64,000 nucleotides of DNA from JAWVFM01 sp963771655 (GCA_963771655.1 CAVYUG010000002.1:124001-188000); one strand, 5' to 3'; positions 33,218 through 45,117 are shown, counted from the first letter of the stretch. Numbers and translations: made by a program. The notes: generated from the sequence alone by a model not told the origin.

Positions 33218-33679
33218 TCAGAACGTGACCTCGGAGATCCTCCACTTCCCGCCGATCTCCTGCAGCTTGTAGGTGCGGAACTGCGCCCGCTTGACCCCGG
33301 GCGCGCGGAGCTTGGCATCGACCGCCGCGAGGTCGCCGCTCACCCGCACGTCGGTGACCTCGACCTCGGTCCTCGCCAGCACGAGGCCAAGCGGCGAGTC
33401 GAGGACGTTCGCGCAGCCGGTGCTGTTGCCGGCCAGCTGTGCCGCTCGGATCTCGATCTGGCTGCGCTCCGGCGCGGTCAGGAACCGGCAGACCGTCTTG
33501 TAGTCCTTGTGGTGAGCGGCGGTGAAGAAGTCCTCGAGCGCCGTCCGGGCGCGGTCTGCCTCAGTGGGCGGGTCAGAGAACGGCCCCACGTTCGCGATCG
33601 CGAGCGCCACGACGACGGCGCCCACCACCAGCAGCGCCGCGGCGATTCGCCGGCGAATGACCGGACTGAGGTACCCCAC
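33218..33679 (-). CDS. Membrane-anchored or secreted protein with NTF2-like region
   Basis: A 153-residue protein beginning at GTG 33679 (MGYLSPVIRRRIAAALLVVG), with a single hydrophobic segment at about residues 11-31 acting as signal anchor. The rest (about 38-153; ADRARTALEDFFTAAHHKDY, VCRFLTAPERSQ, KRAQFRTYKLQEIGGKWRIS) looks like a small alpha+beta fold of the SnoaL/NTF2 type common in exported actinobacterial proteins. Two cysteines (VCRF, TGCANV) may pair. Function unknown. It is convergent with prs (7 bp between stops) and divergent from the next gene. Confidence 0.75.
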   Translation of the reverse strand: MGYLSPVIRRRIAAALLVVGAVVVALAIANVGPFSDPPTEADRARTALEDFFTAAHHKDYKTVCRFLTAPERSQIEIRAAQLAGNSTGCANVLDSPLGLVLARTEVEVTDVRVSGDLAAVDAKLRAPGVKRAQFRTYKLQEIGGKWRISEVTF

Positions 33680-33697
33680 GGCGGATAGTTTCCCCGT

Positions 33698-33964
33698 ATG
33701 GACGAGAACACGCTCGAGTGGCTCGACATCCTGGGGAAGGTCCTGTTCGGGGCGGCCGCGGTGGTGCTGGCCCTGGCGGTAGTCGGCGGCATCGCCATCT
33801 CGAGCTCCTCGAGCGACCTGCCCGTGGTCGGCGAGCTTCAGCAGCAGAACCGAGGCACCATCGCGGTTGGCGCCTTCCTCTTCGGGATCACCTCGTCCGG
33901 CTTGCTCGCCGGGATGGGCGCCCTCGTCCGCCTCAACGTCGCCGCCCGACGTCAGCGTGACTGA
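33698..33964 (+). CDS. Small membrane protein, 88 aa
   Basis: Two membrane helices are predicted, about residues 13-33 (GKVLFGAAAVVLALAVVGGI) and 54-76 (IAVGAFLFGITSSGLLAGMG), with an acidic N-terminus (MDENTLEWLDI) and a basic C-terminus (NVAARRQRD). The linker contains DLPVVGELQQQNRG. No known family is recognised. The stop overlaps the start of the glycerophosphodiesterase gene, so the two are cotranslated. It diverges from the preceding gene across only 18 bp. Confidence 0.7.
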   Translation: MDENTLEWLDILGKVLFGAAAVVLALAVVGGIAISSSSSDLPVVGELQQQNRGTIAVGAFLFGITSSGLLAGMGALVRLNVAARRQRD

Positions 33965-34721
33965 GGCCCGCGAGCGGCCGCTTCGGATTGGCCACAAGGG
34001 CGCTGACGCGATCGTCGCCGGCAACACGCTCGAGAGCTTTCGCGCGGCGGTCGAGATCGGGGTCGACATCGTCGAGCTCGATGTCTTGCGCCCCCGCTCG
34101 GACTTCGCCGACCCCCGCGAGTGGCGCAGGGCCGCGGCGGGGCCGGTCTCGGGCCCGAGCGACCCGCTCATCGTCGCCCACGACTGGGGCGACGCCGCCC
34201 GGCGTGAGCCGCTCACGCTCGGCGAGACGCTCGACGCGTTCGCGTCGCCGCCCCTGGACCATGTGCAGATCGACGTCGACCTCAAGATCGCCGGCCGTGA
34301 GGACGAGCTCGTCGACGCGATCAGCGAGCGCGGCCTGCGCGACCGCGCGATGGTCTCGACGATGGAGCTCTCGAGCCTCCGCGAGCTGCGGCGGATCGAC
34401 CCCGGGCTTCGCATCGGCTGGACGGTGCCGAAGACCTACCGCGACTGGACCGGGCACCGCTGGGCCAAGCCCCTGCTCGCCGCCGGGCTCGCGAGCCTGC
34501 GCGCGCGGCTGCCGGGCACCGTCCGCAAGGTGGCCCCGTCGCTGGGCGTATGGGCGGTCTGGACCTACCACGCAGCGATCACGCCGCGGCTCATCCAGGC
34601 GGCTCACTCGGTGGACGTACAGGTAATCGCGTGGACCGTCGACGACGCGCGCCGCGTCGGCCAGCTGACCGCCGCGGGGGTCGACGGCGTCTGCACGAAC
34701 GACCCGCGGCTCTTGGGGTGA
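33957..34721 (+). CDS. Glycerophosphodiester phosphodiesterase family protein
   Basis: GDPD enzymes hydrolyse glycerophosphodiesters, such as deacylated phospholipids, to glycerol-3-phosphate and an alcohol. The 254-residue protein starts at GTG 33957 (MTEARERPLRIGHKGADAIV). Catalytic features of the TIM barrel are visible: the first His in RIGHKG, GNTLESFRAAVEIGVDIVEL with its metal-binding Glu residues, the second His in VAHDWG, DVDLKIAG for the metal site, and AWTVDDARRV with GVCTNDPRLL at the end. No signal peptide is present, so it is cytoplasmic. The middle (WTGHRWAKPLLAAGLASLRA) is an insertion typical of actinobacterial members. Confidence 0.88.
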   Translation: MTEARERPLRIGHKGADAIVAGNTLESFRAAVEIGVDIVELDVLRPRSDFADPREWRRAAAGPVSGPSDPLIVAHDWGDAARREPLTLGETLDAFASPPLDHVQIDVDLKIAGREDELVDAISERGLRDRAMVSTMELSSLRELRRIDPGLRIGWTVPKTYRDWTGHRWAKPLLAAGLASLRARLPGTVRKVAPSLGVWAVWTYHAAITPRLIQAAHSVDVQVIAWTVDDARRVGQLTAAGVDGVCTNDPRLLG

Positions 34722-34724
34722 GGC

Positions 34725-35192
34725 TCAGCCGGGCTGCGTGTGGTCCGGTGCTCCCTTATGGACGGTGTAGGAGAGCTTGTCGCTGTGGCAGTCCTCTTCC
34801 GGGTACTGCCCATCGGCCGGGAAGTGGTAGTTGATCTTGAACTTCCCAGTTGCCTTGTCGCCGTCGAACGCGCCCGTCACGTGGCTCTTGTTGCCGTAGG
34901 TGGGCTGTACGAACCTGAAGTCGAACTCACTGTTCTTGACCGGCAGCGAAACGGGGAGCGAGAGCTGGTTGTCGCCGAGGTCCCCCGAGATGTCGCAATG
35001 CAGCAGGAACTTCGCCGCGCGCAGCTCGGTGATCGTCTTCGGCTTGCCGTGCTTCAGCGTCGCGTCGAACGCAACCTTGGCGCCGCCCCCGGCTTTCCCA
35101 GCGTAGGTGGCGGTCCCCGCCATCGCCGAAGCTGGCAGAGCCAGCCCCACGCTAACGACGAATGCCGCTCCGACCAATTTCCGTACTTGCAT
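34725..35192 (-). CDS. Secreted protein of unknown function, 155 aa
   Basis: Starting at ATG 35192 (MQVRKLVGAAFVVSVGLALP), the first 25 residues form a signal peptide with cleavage near AMA-GT. The mature protein is beta-rich, with KITELRA-like and FLLHCDISGDLGDNQ segments, GKFKINYHFPADGQYPEEDC and KLSYTVHK. It has two cysteines that may form one disulfide. A ribosome-binding site GGAGGAAG precedes the ATG. No enzymatic motif or known family is recognised. It is convergent with the phosphodiesterase gene, with 3 bp between stops. Confidence 0.75.
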   Translation of the reverse strand: MQVRKLVGAAFVVSVGLALPASAMAGTATYAGKAGGGAKVAFDATLKHGKPKTITELRAAKFLLHCDISGDLGDNQLSLPVSLPVKNSEFDFRFVQPTYGNKSHVTGAFDGDKATGKFKINYHFPADGQYPEEDCHSDKLSYTVHKGAPDHTQPG

Positions 35193-35283
35193 GAGCTTCC
35201 TCCCTTGATGGACGGGTGATGGAGGCCGATCCTCTTCGATCGCCCGCCAGGAGTCAAGGCGGCTCGCTGAGGCGCGGGCCCGC

Positions 35284-36705
35284 TCAGGCCGGGCGGCCCG
35301 AGTACCCGGGCACGCGCCGCTGGCCACGCGACTCGAAGTAGGCCCATTCGGCCTCGCCAAGCTCGGTCGCCGGGTCCTCCGCGTAGACCCACTCGCGCAT
35401 GATGCGGTGCCAGTTCCGCTTCGCGCTCAGCTGGGCGAGCACGGCGAGCACGCCCGTCTCCATGCGCCGCCCCATCAGCTCGTCGGCGGGGAGGCTCTCG
35501 CGGCGCATCAGCGCGTAGTACTCCGAACGCGGGTCGGAGGTCGACTCGATGACCTTCATCACCCGGCGGGACGAGATCTCGATCTCGCGGTCCTCGAGGT
35601 ACCAGCCGCCGACCACCATCACGTGCTCCATCAGCCGCTCGGCGTCGAGCTTCGAGGGGTTCTTGATGAAGCCGAGATCGTGGAGCGCCTCGCGAAGCCG
35701 CTCGGAATCCTGGCGCGATGCCGCGTCGACGGCGCGCGCCTCGAGCTCGATCTGCTCCGGGTCGAGGCGCTTGGTCATGCCGAAGTCGAGGAAGGCGACC
35801 CGCCCGTCGCCCATCAGGATGTAGTTGCCGGGATGCGCGTCGGCGTTGAAGTGCTGGAGGTGGTAGATCGAGCCGAAGCAGAAGCGGAAGACGATCTCGC
35901 CGAAGCGGCTTCGCTCCTCATGCTCGAGCTCCTTCACCCCCTCGAACCCGAGGCCGTCGACGTACTCGGTCACCAGCACCCGCCGGCGCGAGAGGCGCGT
36001 CAGGACGTCGGGGACGTAGATGAAGGGGTGCCCTCGGTACGCGCGCGAGAAGGCGCGCTGGTTCTGCGCCTCGTACTCGTAGTCGAGCTCCTCGAGCACC
36101 CGCTCGCGGAGCTCGCTCGCCACGGCCTTCGCGTCGAGTCCCGGCGCGAGCGCCTTCGCGAGCCGGACGATCACCCCCATGTTCTGGAGGTCCGCCTCGA
36201 GCGCCTCGGCGACGCCCGGGTACTGGATCTTCACGGCGACGGAGCGGCCGTTGGTCAGCGTGCCGCGGTGGACCTGGCCGATCGAGGCGGCGGCGAACGC
36301 CTCCTCCTCGATCTCGGAGAACAGCTCGTCGAGCGGCTCGCCGTCGTACTCCTCGTCGAGGACCGCGCGCACCTTCTCCCACGGCATCGGCGGCGCCGAG
36401 GTGCGGAGCTTCGCGAGCTCGTCGTGGTAGATCTCCGCGTACTCGGGCGGCAGGAACTCGGTGTCGATGAACGAGGCGAGCTGACCGAGCTTCATCGCCG
36501 CCCCCTTCATCTGCCCGAGGGTCGACACCATCTTCCGCGCCGTCTCGATGTGCCGTGCCTCGAGGCGCTCCCGCGCGCCCTCGTCCGAGCGCGCCACGGA
36601 CGCCGCCTTCGTTCCGGCGTAGCGCGTTGCCTGAACTCCGAGCGTGGTCCCGAGCTTCGCCGAGCGCCGAACCCGCCCCTTCGGGATCTTCCCGTCGTCG
36701 GCCAC
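35284..36705 (-). CDS. ABC1/AarF/UbiB family atypical kinase
   Basis: UbiB-type kinases use an atypical protein-kinase fold, usually linked to isoprenoid quinone or lipid metabolism. The 473-residue protein has the family KxGQ motif in AAMKLGQLASF, the nucleotide-site lysine in SVAVKIQYPGV, the A-rich loop AAASIGQVHRG, the catalytic block FNADAHPGNYILM and the metal motif AFLDFGMTKRL. No membrane helices are evident at the C-terminus, unlike Gram-negative UbiB. GTG start at 36705. It is 26 bp downstream of the ScyD-like gene on the same strand, so they may be cotranscribed. Confidence 0.92.
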   Translation of the reverse strand: MADDGKIPKGRVRRSAKLGTTLGVQATRYAGTKAASVARSDEGARERLEARHIETARKMVSTLGQMKGAAMKLGQLASFIDTEFLPPEYAEIYHDELAKLRTSAPPMPWEKVRAVLDEEYDGEPLDELFSEIEEEAFAAASIGQVHRGTLTNGRSVAVKIQYPGVAEALEADLQNMGVIVRLAKALAPGLDAKAVASELRERVLEELDYEYEAQNQRAFSRAYRGHPFIYVPDVLTRLSRRRVLVTEYVDGLGFEGVKELEHEERSRFGEIVFRFCFGSIYHLQHFNADAHPGNYILMGDGRVAFLDFGMTKRLDPEQIELEARAVDAASRQDSERLREALHDLGFIKNPSKLDAERLMEHVMVVGGWYLEDREIEISSRRVMKVIESTSDPRSEYYALMRRESLPADELMGRRMETGVLAVLAQLSAKRNWHRIMREWVYAEDPATELGEAEWAYFESRGQRRVPGYSGRPA

Positions 36706-36731
36706 GGGAGGATCGTACGGGGGCTCGCGGG

Positions 36732-37853
36732 TCAGGCGTGGCAGAGAGGAGCGGCCGGGACCGAGACGATCTGCCCGTTCGCGCCGCCGAAGGCGCCGCC
36801 CGCGCGCGCAATGCCCGGGAGAACGCTGTTGTTCGCCGCGTACAGCGTCTGCCCGTCTGGGGAGACCGCCCCGCCCGCGGGGAACGAGAGCTGATCCGAG
36901 AACGGAACCACGCAGCGACCGAGCGCCAGGGGCATCAGCTCGACCACGTCGCCGTGGGAGCCCGGATCGAGGGTGCTCGTGGAGAGCTCGGTGACATATA
37001 GCACCCCTGCCGGCCCGAAGGCGAGGCCGCTGATGCGATCAAAGCCTGTGGCATAGACGCGCTCGATGCCACCCGGAAGGATCTGGACGACCTGCCCGCT
37101 GCCGCCCACGCCGCCCAGCGACTCGCCGACGTACAAAAGGCCGTCGGGCCCGATCGCGATCGCGGTCGGGGTGGCGCGCGCCGCGCCGAGGTTCGGGAGC
37201 ACGTCGAGCAGCGACACCTTGGCGCCGCCCACCTGGAGGACGTCGTTGCCGCCGGCGTCGGCGACGTACTGCGTTGCCGCGCTCGCGGCGGCCAGGGCGT
37301 AGGGGCCCGAGGCGAGACCCTGGCCGTCGGGGTCGTGCTTGGTCTCGAACGCGGCGACGTTGCCCGCCGCCTTCGCCGCCGTTCCGCGAAGCTGCAGCAC
37401 GCTTCCGACGAGCTTTCGCGAGCTCGCCGGAAGCAGCTGCGTCACGAAGGAAGGGGCGCCCGTCTCGACGCCGAAGACCGAGCCGTCGGGAGCCGCCGAG
37501 ACACCGTCGGCGCCGGTCGCGAACGTGCCGTCGCTCTTCGCGAACGAGGGCAGGCGACCGGCGAGCTTCTGGCGGGCATGGGTGGCGAGGTCGAAGCGCA
37601 TGATCGAGCCCGTGGTGCCGGTGCAGGTCTGGCCCTTGCCGGCGACGCGGATGCACTTGCTACCGCCGGTGCCCGCCGCGGCGATGTACAGGTAGCGCCC
37701 GTCCGGGCTCAGCGACACGCCCCGCGGGTTGTTGAAGTGGTTCGCGGCCACGCGGTAGGTGCTGCGCGGCGCGGCCGTGGCGCCCGCGGGCATCGCCACG
37801 GCACCGACGAGGGCGGCGAGGAGGCTCAGTTTCAGGATTCCGCGCATCGGCAT
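36732..37853 (-). CDS. ScyD/ScyE family secreted beta-propeller protein
   Basis: A 373-residue exported protein with signal peptide (residues 1-27, ending ATA-AP). The mature part contains repeated NHL/SMP-30-type propeller blades: FNNPRGVSLSPDGRYLYIAA, TFATGADGVSAAPDGSVFGV, PTAIAIGPDGLLYVGES, GLAFGPAGVLYVTEL and GGAVSPDGQTLYAANN. This layout matches the ScyD/ScyE family, named after cyanobacterial scytonemin genes but widespread in soil bacteria as proteins of unknown substrate. Three cysteines near the N-terminal third and one in the final PLCHA are seen. It is divergent from rplY with 112 bp between them. Confidence 0.85.
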   Translation of the reverse strand: MPMRGILKLSLLAALVGAVAMPAGATAAPRSTYRVAANHFNNPRGVSLSPDGRYLYIAAAGTGGSKCIRVAGKGQTCTGTTGSIMRFDLATHARQKLAGRLPSFAKSDGTFATGADGVSAAPDGSVFGVETGAPSFVTQLLPASSRKLVGSVLQLRGTAAKAAGNVAAFETKHDPDGQGLASGPYALAAASAATQYVADAGGNDVLQVGGAKVSLLDVLPNLGAARATPTAIAIGPDGLLYVGESLGGVGGSGQVVQILPGGIERVYATGFDRISGLAFGPAGVLYVTELSTSTLDPGSHGDVVELMPLALGRCVVPFSDQLSFPAGGAVSPDGQTLYAANNSVLPGIARAGGAFGGANGQIVSVPAAPLCHA

Positions 37854-37965
37854 GGCTCTCGCGGCCGTCGTGGACGGCCCTGCCCACTAGATCGGCCGGC
37901 GAGCCAGATCCTTGAAACCAGGTATGCCCGGAGAACTCGCGGCGGTTCTCTATCCTCACCCGCCG

Positions 37966-38682
37966 ATGGCTGATCGCGCCACCCTCAAGGTTTCGGAGCG
38001 CACCGAGTTCGGCTCGCGCACCGCGCGACGCCTGCGCCGCGACGGGCTCGTGCTGGGTGTGGTCTACGGCGGTGGCAGCGAGGCGCGCGCGTTCCAGGTT
38101 CCGGAGCGCGACGCGCGGACGGTTCTCGCGGGCCCCGGCGCGCTGATCGACGTCGCCTTCGACGGCGGCTCGTCGACGCCCGTGGTCGTGAAGGAGCAGC
38201 AACGCCATCCGGTTCGCGACTCGCTCGTCCACCTCGACCTGCTCGAGGTGAAGCTCGACGAGGCGATCGAGTCCGAGGTCACCGTGGAGCTGCTCGGCAC
38301 CGAGGACGCCCCGGGGGTGAAGGAGGGCGGCGTGCTCGAGCACGTCACGCGCGAGATCACCGTCAGCGCGCTCCCCACCGACATCCCCGAGAGCATCGTT
38401 GCCGACGTATCCGGCATGGAGATCGGCGACACCCTTCAGCTCAGCGCCCTGGCGGCTCCTCAGGGCGCCACGTTCGTCGCCGAGGAGCCCGACGAGGTGA
38501 CCATCGCCACGCTCTCTCCGCCGCGCATCGAGGAGGAGCCTGAGCCCGAGCTCGAGGAGGAGGCCGTGCTCGTCGGTGAGGACGGCGAGCCCATCGAGGC
38601 CGAGGAGGGCGAGGCCGCGGAGGGCGAGGCCCCCGCGGCCGAGGGCGAAGAGGCCGAGGGCTCCTCCGGCGACGAGGGCTAG
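37966..38682 (+). CDS. rplY: Ribosomal protein bL25 (long, Ctc/TL5 type) with acidic tail
   Basis: bL25 binds 5S rRNA in the large subunit. The 238-residue protein starts at ATG 37966 (MADRATLKVSERTEFGSRTA) and has the L25 domain (about 1-95, with VVYGGGSEARAFQVPERD) and the C-terminal TL5/CTC domain (about 96-185; VTVELLGTEDAPGVKEGGVL, LPTDIPESIVADVSGMEIGD). Residues about 190-238 form an almost purely acidic tail of Glu, Ala and Gly repeats (EEGEAAEGEAPAAEGEE), as in several actinobacteria. It is directly followed by pth, the classic rplY-pth pair. Confidence 0.95.
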   Translation: MADRATLKVSERTEFGSRTARRLRRDGLVLGVVYGGGSEARAFQVPERDARTVLAGPGALIDVAFDGGSSTPVVVKEQQRHPVRDSLVHLDLLEVKLDEAIESEVTVELLGTEDAPGVKEGGVLEHVTREITVSALPTDIPESIVADVSGMEIGDTLQLSALAAPQGATFVAEEPDEVTIATLSPPRIEEEPEPELEEEAVLVGEDGEPIEAEEGEAAEGEAPAAEGEEAEGSSGDEG

Positions 38683-38736
38683 GCCCTGGCGCTCTTTCGC
38701 CGCCGCTCAGGCGATTCGGGCGCCATCGACGTTCTC

Positions 38737-39300
38737 GTGGTCGGCCTCGGCAATCCGGGCGACCGCTACGCGGCGACGCGCCACAACATCGGCTTCGAGG
38801 TGGCCAGTGAGCTCTCGCGGAGATGGGACCTGCCGCGCGCAAAACGGAGGTTCGGCGGTCTCATCGCCGAGGGGCGGACCCGCCCCGGTGGCCCGCGCGC
38901 CGCGATCCTCCTGCCGCAGACCTATATGAACGACTCGGGCGACGCCGCGGGCCCCGCCCGCGGCAGCCTCAAGGTCCCGATCGAGCGCACGGTCGTCGTG
39001 CACGACGAGATCGACCTGCCGTTCGGCTCGATCAAGTCGCGCCTCGGCGGCGGCGTGGCCGGTCACAACGGGCTCAAGAGCCTGCGCCAGGGCCTGGGCA
39101 GCGCCGACTTCTGGCGCGTGCGGGTTGGGGTCGGCCGCCCCGACTCGACCGACCCCGAGGTCGTCTCCCGGTACGTGCTCTCCCGCTTCTCCGAGCCCGT
39201 CGAGGACGTGCGCGAACTGATCGGGCGCGCCGCCGACGAGGCCGAGCGCCTCGCGGAGGAGATCGCGGTCGCGGAGTCCGAGCCGGTGGTGCCCGACTGA
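38737..39300 (+). CDS. pth: Peptidyl-tRNA hydrolase
   Basis: Pth releases tRNA from peptidyl-tRNAs that drop off the ribosome. Motifs: VGLGNPGDRYAATRHNIGFE with the substrate-binding Asn and catalytic His, LLPQTYMNDSG, VVVHDEIDLPFG with the catalytic Asp, GGGVAGHNGLKSL and RVRVGVGRP. GTG 38737 gives 187 residues but removes the first beta-strand; the frame is open back to CTG 38686, which would read MALFRRRSGDSGAIDVLVVG and start 4 bp after rplY. I think the longer form is likely, with a rare CTG start. The stop overlaps the echA start (TGATG). Confidence 0.95.
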   Translation: MVGLGNPGDRYAATRHNIGFEVASELSRRWDLPRAKRRFGGLIAEGRTRPGGPRAAILLPQTYMNDSGDAAGPARGSLKVPIERTVVVHDEIDLPFGSIKSRLGGGVAGHNGLKSLRQGLGSADFWRVRVGVGRPDSTDPEVVSRYVLSRFSEPVEDVRELIGRAADEAERLAEEIAVAESEPVVPD

Positions 39301-40081
39301 TGGCCCGCACGAGCTATTCGGTCGACGAGGACGGGATCGCTCTTCTGCGCCTCGACCGCCCTGACGCTCGCAACGCGATCGACACCGCGATGCTGGAGGA
39401 GCTGCTCGCGCACCTGGCCTCCGCGCGCGGCGACGAGGCTGTGCGCGTGCTCGTCGTCTCCTCGACCGACCACATGAGCCTCTCCGCGGGCGCCGACGTG
39501 CGCGAGGAGCTCGACGACTCCGGGCGCGTCCGCCGGATGCAGCTCTTCGCCGATCTCTACGACGAGCTCACCGCCTTCCCGAAGCCCACGATCGCGGCCT
39601 GCCACGGCGCCTGCGTCGGGGGCGGGGCGGAGGTGGCGGTCGCGTGCGACCTGCGGGTTGGGGGCGCGAACCTCAGGCTGCGGTTTCCCGGTGGCGCCCT
39701 CGGGGTCCCGGTCGGGCCCGCTCGTCTCGCGACGCTCTGCGGCCTGTCGGTGGCGAAGTACCTGCTCCTCACCGGCAAGGAGGTCGACGCGGACATGGCG
39801 CTTCGCTGGGGGCTCGTCCACAAGGTCGCGCCCGCGGCGAGGACCGAGGATGCCGCCCTGCAGCTCGCCGCCCAGGTGGCCGCCAACCCGCCCGACGCAG
39901 TCGCGCGCCTCAAGCGGATGCTCCACGACTGGGACGGGGTGGAGGACCGCTCCCGCGTCGAGGGCGAAGGCCAGGTGCGATGGGCCGGCACACACAGTGT
40001 GCCGGCAGAGGCAGGTACGGCGGCGAAGCCGCCGCAAGGGCGTGGGCAGCAGGCCGGCCCGGGGCTGCCCTACCACGAGCG

Positions 40082-40085
<4 letters not shown>
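39300..40085 (+). CDS. Enoyl-CoA hydratase/isomerase (crotonase) family protein
   Basis: A 261-residue crotonase-fold enzyme. The oxyanion-hole segments are visible: LSAGADVREE and ACHGACVGGGAEVAVACDLR. The catalytic glutamate position in the helix after GGALGVPVGPARLATLCG is not obvious, so it may be a hydratase variant or an isomerase. Start ATG 39300. The N-terminal LLRLDRPDARNAIDTAMLEE is typical. The last 40 residues are unusual: after GQVRWAG there is a Pro/Ala/Gly-rich stretch encoded by three consecutive hairpins (39984-40070), then GPGLPYHER. The stop overlaps the mfd start. Its substrate is unknown. Confidence 0.88.
39984..40070 (+). repeat. Three tandem hairpins inside the 3' end of the enoyl-CoA hydratase gene
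   Basis: Hairpin 1 is GCCGGCACAC-ACA-GTGTGCCGGC (39984-40006, 10-bp arms). Hairpin 2 is CGGCGGC-GAA-GCCGCCG (40018-40034). Hairpin 3 has arms GGGCAGC/GGCTGCCC-type at 40044-40070, enclosing a GGCCGGCC palindrome. The reading frame stays open and encodes about 29 hydrophilic residues near the protein's end. Confidence 0.65.
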
Positions 40086-43519
<3,434 letters not shown>

Positions 43520-43545
43520 ACGGGGAGCGAGCGCGGTGGCCGGGT

Positions 43546-43576
43546 CGAGTTTCCGCTGCATATCAACGGAAACTCG
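43546..43576 (+). other. Hairpin downstream of mfd
   Basis: Perfect 10-bp arms CGAGTTTCCG/CGGAAACTCG with an 11-nt loop, starting 27 bp after the mfd stop. No T-tract follows. The sequence downstream (to about 43640) contains a related, imperfect GAGTTGAC/GTCGAC motif. Possible mRNA 3'-end structure. Confidence 0.45.
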
Positions 43577-43708
43577 CCCCAGGTCCCGGTCGGATGGGGT
43601 GCTGGGCGAGTTGACCGCGCTATTCGGGGCAAAGTCGACCCGGGCGTCGGGATTTCCTCACGCCCCGGCGACACACTCTCCCTCGCTGACCCGAATCACC
43701 GGTGCCGC

Positions 43709-43738
43709 TTGAAGTTGTGTAAAGCCTGGCTCTATATG
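43709..43738 (+). promoter_or_regulatory. Candidate promoter of the foldase gene, near-leaderless transcript
   Basis: TTGAAG (43709-43714) and TATATG (43733-43738) are separated by 18 bp, a reasonable match to a housekeeping sigma-70-type promoter. The GTG start at 43750 lies only 12 nt after the -10 hexamer, so the mRNA would have a leader of about 5 nt or less. No ribosome-binding site is visible before the GTG, which fits a leaderless mRNA. Confidence 0.45.
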
Positions 43739-43749
43739 CTGCCCGGCTC

Positions 43750-45117
43750 GTGAGTCCCGCTCAGCGCAAAGGCAGCGGCCGCTCGACGCCTCGCAAGTCT
43801 TCGCCGAGGCCGAGCAAGGCGCCGCCCCAGCCGAGGTTCAGCACGGCGCACCGCGTCGCGCTCATCGTGCTCGCTCTCGCGGTTGTCCTGACGACGGCCG
43901 GCTACGCCGCATTCCGCGGCCTCGGCGAGCCGAGCATCCCCTCCGACGCGATCGCGGTGGTACAGGATGCGCCGAACGGCACGGTCACGAAGGCGGAGTA
44001 CGGCAGGGCCCTCTTCCAGGCCGTCCCGCGGATCGGCCTGAGCAAGCTTCCCCCGCGATCGAGCACGCAGTTCACGACCGTCAAGGAGTCAGCGATCTCC
44101 GATCTGCTGCTGCAGCGCTGGATCGAGGGCGAGGCGGCCGAGCGTGGCATCGACGTCTCCGGGAGCGTGGTGCAGGACAAGCTGAAGACGATCATCAGCT
44201 CCCAGTTCTCGAACAGCCAGCAGCAGTTCGAGGCGTTCCTCAAGCAGTCGCACTTCACCCAGGAGGACGCGCTCGAGCGCGTGCGCCTCCAGATCCTCAG
44301 CACCCGGGTTCAGAACGCCGTGATCCCGAGGAAGCCGCCGAAAATTCCCGACGAGGAGATCACCAACTTCTACAACGCGAACCGCGCGCAGTTCGCGCAG
44401 CCGGCGACCCGCGACGTGCGCATCGTGCTCAACAAGAGCAAGGCCGAGGTGGACAAGGCGAAGGCCGCGCTCGACGCCGACGACTCCGCGGCCAGCTGGA
44501 AGAAGGTCGCGAAGCAGTACTCGACCGACCCCACCACGAAGTCGGCCGGCGGCCTGCGCGCCCAGGTCGCCAAGGGGCAGAGCGAGCCCGCGCTTGACAG
44601 CGCGCTCTTCGCGGCGGAGCCGCATCAGGTGATCGGCCCCATCAAGGGCCAGTCCGGCTACTACGTGATCGAGGTCGAGGCGATCCATCCGGCGGCCACC
44701 ACGCCGCTCGAGAAGGTGCGCCCGCAGATCCAGCAGCAGCTCGCGACCGCGCTTCAGGGGCAGATCGCCACCAACTTCCAGACGAAGTTCTCCGACAAGT
44801 GGACATCGCGCACCTTCTGCTCGCCGGACCACGTGATGTTCCGCTGCTCGAACTACGTCGCGCGGCCCTCGTGCACCGAGGCCGCGGCTGCCAAGACCGG
44901 CTGCCCGGCGGTCGTCCCCTCGATCAAGCCGGTTGAGCCGGGGCACGCCGCGGTCTTCTTCACGATCCCGGCGCAGCTGCCGCAGGGCCCGATCGAGCCG
45001 CCGGCCAAGGGTGGGGCGACCCTGCCGGGAGGCACGCCGATACCCCTCGGTCCCGGCGGCGCGCCCAGTGCGCCGCCAGGCGCGGCGCCGGGCGCGGCGC
45101 CGGTCCCCTCGGGCTGA
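43750..45117 (+). CDS. PpiC/PrsA-type peptidyl-prolyl isomerase (foldase), membrane-anchored
   Basis: A 455-residue exported chaperone. The N-terminal 34 residues are basic and Pro/Ser-rich, followed by one membrane helix (about 36-56, VALIVLALAVVLTTAGYAAF). The SurA-like helical chaperone region lies at about 65-210 (ESAISDLLLQRWIEGEAAER, LERVRLQILSTRVQ). The parvulin PpiC domain is at about 218-315 (RDVRIVLNKSKAEVDKAKAA, ARRYSTDP-like QYSTDPTTKSAGG, VIGPIKGQSGYYVIEVEA). The C-terminus has four cysteines and a Pro/Gly-rich tail. Its role is probably folding of exported proteins. Position between mfd and mazG is conserved in related bacteria. Confidence 0.88.
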   Translation: MSPAQRKGSGRSTPRKSSPRPSKAPPQPRFSTAHRVALIVLALAVVLTTAGYAAFRGLGEPSIPSDAIAVVQDAPNGTVTKAEYGRALFQAVPRIGLSKLPPRSSTQFTTVKESAISDLLLQRWIEGEAAERGIDVSGSVVQDKLKTIISSQFSNSQQQFEAFLKQSHFTQEDALERVRLQILSTRVQNAVIPRKPPKIPDEEITNFYNANRAQFAQPATRDVRIVLNKSKAEVDKAKAALDADDSAASWKKVAKQYSTDPTTKSAGGLRAQVAKGQSEPALDSALFAAEPHQVIGPIKGQSGYYVIEVEAIHPAATTPLEKVRPQIQQQLATALQGQIATNFQTKFSDKWTSRTFCSPDHVMFRCSNYVARPSCTEAAAAKTGCPAVVPSIKPVEPGHAAVFFTIPAQLPQGPIEPPAKGGATLPGGTPIPLGPGGAPSAPPGAAPGAAPVPSG

